Assembly: GCF_020085105.1 (NCBI RefSeq)
Contig: NC_058047.1
Location: 18,946,501 to 19,010,500 of the forward strand
Origin: Siniperca chuatsi
Lineage: Eukaryota > Chordata > Actinopteri > Centrarchiformes > Sinipercidae
Direction of reading: 5' to 3'
Length of the DNA stretch: 64,000 bases
Shown: piece by piece, positions 59,901 through 64,000 of the stretch
How positions within the stretch are numbered: position 1 is the stretch's first letter
How the letters are laid out: each line of letters begins with the position of its first letter
Made by a program: the position numbers and the translations under genes
Notes under the pieces: model-generated
The model's database searches: none
What the model saw: only the letters and a program-made list of their open reading frames with translations
Told to the model about the DNA's origin: nothing

Positions 59901-62900
59901 AAAAGCTGAACTGCTGCACAGGGATCTTGTTGGAGAGTTTTGACCAGCTGAAAACTGTTGCCTCCAACAAGGAAGGTCTCTTGTATGGAGTTCCAGTTAG
60001 CATAAAAGAAAATGTTGCAATCAAGGTATTTTGTAGTTATGCATTACCTGCATCATTACAGGATGGCAGTTACACTGACAGGGTTTCCAAATATGTATGC
60101 ACTTGTAAAACCATTATGGCATTCTTAATATAGCTCAGGTTTATGTCTTTGATGTGGTCTTATCTAACACTGCTCTCTTTGACTGTTTTCTTTTTACATC
60201 ACAAGAATCATGACTGTTCTTGTGGTGTGATCATTAATTTGGACCAGCCTGCCCAGAAGGACAGTGTGCTTGTTGAAGTTCTGAAGAGACAAGGAGCTAT
60301 TCCCTTTGTGAAAACCAACTTGCCCCAAGGCCTATTAAAGTAAGTCATTTCTCAATCAAGTTGTCACAAACTTAAGCTGACAACACAAAGGGTAATATAT
60401 GATTTTTACATATTTAAAGGCTGTGATCTGGCTCGTAAAGTATACCCCCCACAGTCCAAACGGACCCTGTCTCAGCCTGTATTCATAAAGCACCACTCCA
60501 TAAATATTACCAAGCGTGCCTGATGTAGCCACAGCTATTCAACTATTGCTTACTCTACCTGTGACTGTCACAAGCACCCTTCTCAAAACCAGGGATGCTG
60601 GAAGTCAGTCACAGTTGGGGGTGCTGAGAAAAGGTCAGTCTATATAATGACATCATACTAAATGGTGCGCTATATTCATGTTTTTAGTATTAATTTGAAT
60701 GGCAAGGATAACTTATATCACAGAACACGGAACTAATGCATGAGAACTGCAAGGAGATGAAGAGGGAGCGACAGCGACTGGATGCGGGCGAGAGATGTAA
60801 CCCACGTCCAGTTCATCCTAGTTTTTAATAATGCAGCGCAGTGAGGATACAGACATTTCATAGAGGAGATGAGCGTATATAACGCAGATCTATCTGTCTG
60901 TTTGTCACTAACAGAGACTCCAGTCTGCAGTGTAGTTCATACACTCCACTGATAAACCACAGAATTATAGAGTAACATTAGGCTTCATGATCAAACAAAG
61001 TTTTTATATCATGTTGACACTTCTGTCCATATCTGCACGCTCTCTCTCTGTCACTTGTCCGCATGAGGTCTCTCTCTCTCGCTCTCTCTCTCTCGCTCTC
61101 TCTCTGCTGCAAGTCTTCATCACACTTTTTTATAAGTTGATGGTTTTTCTAATCTGAGCAGAGTGTGCAGGTGGGCTTTTTACAATTATTTTGATAGTGA
61201 AATCCTGCTCTCTACCTCAATGAGTAATTAGGAGGAGTCAAATACGGAGTACCGTGGCGCGCTCCGGCAATCACGGCCGTTGCAGGATCAGCACCTTGAC
61301 AACGGTTGTGACACTTTAAAAAGCTTAAAATTTACTTAATACAATTAATTAAATAATCTGTGTCCAGTGTTCTGAAGTGGTCTGTTAAATTTTGTTGTAC
61401 AATTGAAATTATTTAGTATCCTCACTATGAAAGATATTAAAATTCGCCTGCTCTGTGCTGCAGGGAAGAGCCTAGCTGCTGGGGGCCTCACGTGTTTGCG
61501 TTACGGTGCTGGCTGTGATGCTCGCTGCTTATCTGTGTTTTTCTTTTATTTCCTCATCTCCAGTTATGACTGCAGTAACCCCATCTATGGGCAGACCTTG
61601 AACCCCCACAATCTCCAGAAGACCTCTGGAGGTTCGTCCGGTGGGGAGGGGGCGCTCATCGGGGGAGGAGGCTCCGTGCTTGGTTTAGGCAGTGATATAG
61701 GGGGTAGTATCCGTATTCCTGCCTCATTCTGTGGGATCTGTGGCTTTAAGCCAACAACAGGTCGTCTAAGGTGAGTGTCTATGCTTCGGTCAGTCTTATG
61801 CATAATCATTAAACAGTCCTGACACTTTGGACCACGCTTTTATCTTTGCTTTGTTTAGATTTTACTTTTCTTTATGTTTTGGTCAGTTCACAGGGTGTGA
61901 GACCCATTTATCGAGGGCAAAAGTCAGGTAAGTTACAGTTGTATAATCATTGCCTACATACTACATGTGTCGTCATACTACATGTGGCTACTTTTTCTTA
62001 TGTTTCTTATTAAATTAGTGCTGTCATCTGCTGGACCCATGGCGAGGGATGTGGACAGTCTGGCTCTGTGTATGCAGGCACTGCTCTGTGACCACATGTT
62101 TTCCTTGGACCCCACTGTTCCACCCCTACCTTTTAATGCGCAGGTGTGTCCGGGGGGGTCTATTTCTTCGTCCGGCACATAATCCACTTTAGTTTGAAAA
62201 CTGATTCAACAAATGAGACAAAACGTTGTGTGAGAAATTAGTGAGCTTTAGAGGTGCTAGTAGGCAGATTTTGTTACCTACGGACAGAGCCAGTTCTACC
62301 TGTTTCCAGTCTTTATGCAAAGCTAAGCTAACTGGCTGCTGGCTTCAGCTACATACAGTATTTACCACCTGTACACACTTGAGAGTGGTATCAATCTTCT
62401 CATCTAACTCTCGGCCAGTAAGCAAATGTCGAAGGGTAATGTTACAGCAATACAATAATATTTTATATAATTATCTATTAGTGTTCTTCCAACTTTGTGG
62501 CAACAATTTGGGGAAGGCCCTTTCCTGTTTCAACATCACAATGCCCCTGTGCACAAAGCCAGGTCCATAAAGAAATGTTATTTTCAAGTTTGGTGTGAAA
62601 CAACTTTACTGGCCTCAGTAAATCCTTAACCTCAACCCCAGCAAACACTTTGGGTAAACTGCAACCTTATCATCCAACTTCAGTAAACAACCTCACTAAT
62701 GCTGCTGTGGCTGAATGGGAACAAATCCCTGCAGACAGGTTATTGTGGAAGGCCTTCCCAGAAGAGTGGAGGCTGCCTCTTGTGCTATCCCTAACACAGA
62801 TCTCTGTACATATCACTTTATGGACACACAGTGATGACATTGAGATCATAGGTGTATTTCCTTTGACAGCTGTGAAATCTGGAATGACCCTGTTCCTTTA

Positions 62901-63441
62901 CTGTGCCTTAACTGAAGTAAATAAAGTAAACACAATTAAAGACTTAAGATACACAAAAAGCTTCAGTCTCCTATCCACAAATATTTATTAGTTATGTACC
63001 AAAAATGTATCTATTTTTGTTAATCTCTGTTTGCTATGTTTTACGTTTCCACTCAAATGTCTCCCTACTAATCTTACAGAATAAAAATGTCTTGTCCTCA
63101 GATATACCAGAGCTCCAAACCTCTGAGGATCGGTTACCTAGAAAACAATGGCTACACACAACCGTCTCCAAGCATGGCTCGAGGCATCAGAGAGGTCAAA
63201 GCTCTGTTAGAGCAAGCAGGACATACTGTAAGACCCCACCACTCACACACACTATATCATCTATGGCCACATAAAATACGTGGTATGAGCTATATGTTTT
63301 TAATACAGTTACTTGTTTCCCTCTCTGTCATTTGTGGCTATAGTTGGTGCCCTACTGTCCTCTGAAGATCAGTCACGTTGTCACTGAACTGATGGTAAAG
63401 GGTGTCTTAGCAGACGGAGCTACCACCATGCTTCAAAAACT
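56999..63441 (+). CDS. faah: Fatty-acid amide hydrolase, 5' two-thirds
   Basis: Nine exons: 56999-57214, 59084-59197, 59885-60025, 60206-60339, 61564-61770, 61887-61927, 62019-62143, 63102-63227, 63344-63441. They give 400 complete codons, and the gene continues beyond the window (mammalian FAAH is 579 aa). [10 protein letters not shown] is followed by a single N-terminal hydrophobic segment ([16 protein letters not shown]) and a basic stretch. The amidase-signature core follows: [10 protein letters not shown] with Lys151, [18 protein letters not shown] with Ser226, and GSDIGGSIR with Ser250. The spacings of 75 and 24 residues equal the Lys-Ser-Ser triad K142/S217/S241 of mammalian FAAH. Later matches are [13 protein letters not shown] and [10 protein letters not shown]. 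It hydrolyses anandamide and related amides at ER membranes. Intron 1 carries a LINE fragment. Confidence 0.96.
57860..58870 (-). mobile_element. Broken L1/Tx1-type LINE fragment in faah intron 1
   Basis: Minus-strand frames at 58573-58854 ([40 protein letters not shown]) and 57997-58275 ([20 protein letters not shown]) are the C-terminal part of a non-LTR retrotransposon ORF2. The second part is the Cys/His region C-x(n)-H-x-F-W-x-C seen after the reverse transcriptase. The two frames are separated by stops and shifts, the polymerase core is absent and the copy is dead. Confidence 0.7.
59059..59076. repeat. (GT)n microsatellite next to the faah exon-2 acceptor
   Basis: Nine GT units followed by CTTGTAG and exon 2 at 59084. 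Confidence 0.9.
60340..61563 (+). other. faah intron 4
   Basis: This 1.2-kb intron lies just before the catalytic exon. It includes a (CT)n tract at about 61069-61106. No additional exon is needed, since the Asn codon split between 60339 and 61564 joins correctly. Confidence 0.65.
62144..63101 (+). other. faah intron 7
   Basis: This 0.96-kb intron contains one copy of the MITE-like family (62252-62430). From about 62470 to 62800 it contains text like fish Tc1-related remnants (CAACAATTTGGGGAAGGCCC; CCCTGCAGACAGGTTATTGT). No functional ORF. Confidence 0.5.
62252..62430. mobile_element. MITE-like element, half copy 4 (faah intron 7)
   Basis: GCTAGTAGGCAGATTTTGTT, AAGCTAAGCTAACTGGCTGC and GAGAGTGGTATCAATCTTCT match copy 3 and the right half of copy 1. 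Confidence 0.6.
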
Positions 63442-64000
63442 GTGAGTTGAAGTTCCCTTTAAGATGCCAGTTATTTAATCAGTGTAGTCATCATTAATAG
63501 CCTAATTCATTTGATAATTTTAAATAATTAAAGTTTCAGAGAATTCAAGGAATTTGCCTTTTTTTAATTTTTTTTATTTTTTTAGAAATTAAACTCAAAC
63601 GCATTTTTGAGGTTCTAGGAAAGCTCAAAAACTCACGAAACTTGGCACACGCATCAGAAGTGGTGAAAATTGATATCTGATATGGGTCTTAGACTTGGGT
63701 GTGACAAGGGGGGCTTGATAGCTCCCCCTACAAAATGTTTAAATTTCATAGACACATGTAACATCTCCAAACAGTATTTGATAGTTGTTGGTTATCATTT
63801 CCTGATCTAAAGCCATTTGAAATGTATTGGACTGTTTGATTGCATAGTTAATTATTACTTTGACAAAGGTTTAGTCTTAAAATCACATCTTTATTTCTAG
63901 TTCAGTTTAGCAGATGGACACATATTTGTTCTTGAGTGGTATAAATCATCAACATAAACCATGAAAATGAATGAATGCAATGAAAGGATGACAGACTGTG
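63442..64000 (+). other. faah intron 9, cut by the window edge
   Basis: After the GTGAGT donor at 63442 no further exon is visible. The part around 63590-63760 (CACGAAACTTGGCACACGCA) resembles a common fish repeat. Confidence 0.5.

Noticed and set aside
1-64000. CRISPR arrays, tRNA/rRNA genes, viral genes
   Set aside because: No regularly spaced direct repeats with unique spacers, no cloverleaf or rRNA core that I could see, and no viral coding motif. The repeated units are microsatellites and vertebrate transposon remnants.

Overview
This window is vertebrate nuclear DNA and almost certainly from a teleost, most likely a percomorph. It has multi-exon genes with GT-AG introns, many short introns, AT-rich spacers, long (GT)n/(CA)n runs, and fish-type interspersed repeats (Tc1-like, LINE, MITE-like). 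All gene models below come from reading exon frames across splice sites by eye. Except for the first exon of the EGF gene, exon phases add up exactly.

Layout: (1) 560-4748 (+) is the 3' end of fyco1 (FYVE domain, linker, GOLD domain, stop). (2) 7956-25487 (+) is a complete 13-exon class B GPCR of 415 aa, closest to the growth-hormone-releasing-hormone receptor. (3) 28877-40598 (+) is a secreted protein with about 17 EGF-type modules and a short C-terminal module that looks like part of an EMI domain; I could not name it. (4) 41982-46394 and 48489-52712 (-) are two tandem CYP2-family cytochrome P450 genes with nine exons each. The first is intact (504 codons). The second has a one-base insertion in exon 3. 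(5) 54772-56206 (+) is uqcrh, complete (91 aa). (6) 56999-63441 (+) is faah, nine exons (about 400 aa), continuing past the window edge.

The genes do not form an operon-like unit. uqcrh beside faah matches the mammalian UQCRH/FAAH neighbourhood. faah (fatty-acid-amide hydrolysis) and CYP2 enzymes (often arachidonate epoxygenases) both act on lipids, but that proximity may be coincidence.

The observations most worth checking are: patchy near-identity between the two P450 copies (exons 7-8 including intron 7, and exon 9) against strong divergence elsewhere, which suggests gene conversion; a GC-AG intron and a Glu-to-Lys change beside the haem cysteine in copy A; a frameshift in copy B; the C-terminal EMI-like module of the EGF protein; (GT)n runs abutting four splice sites; a perfect 33-bp hairpin in a receptor intron; and nested transposon remnants. 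I saw no prokaryotic-style system, CRISPR array, rRNA or tRNA, and no viral gene.
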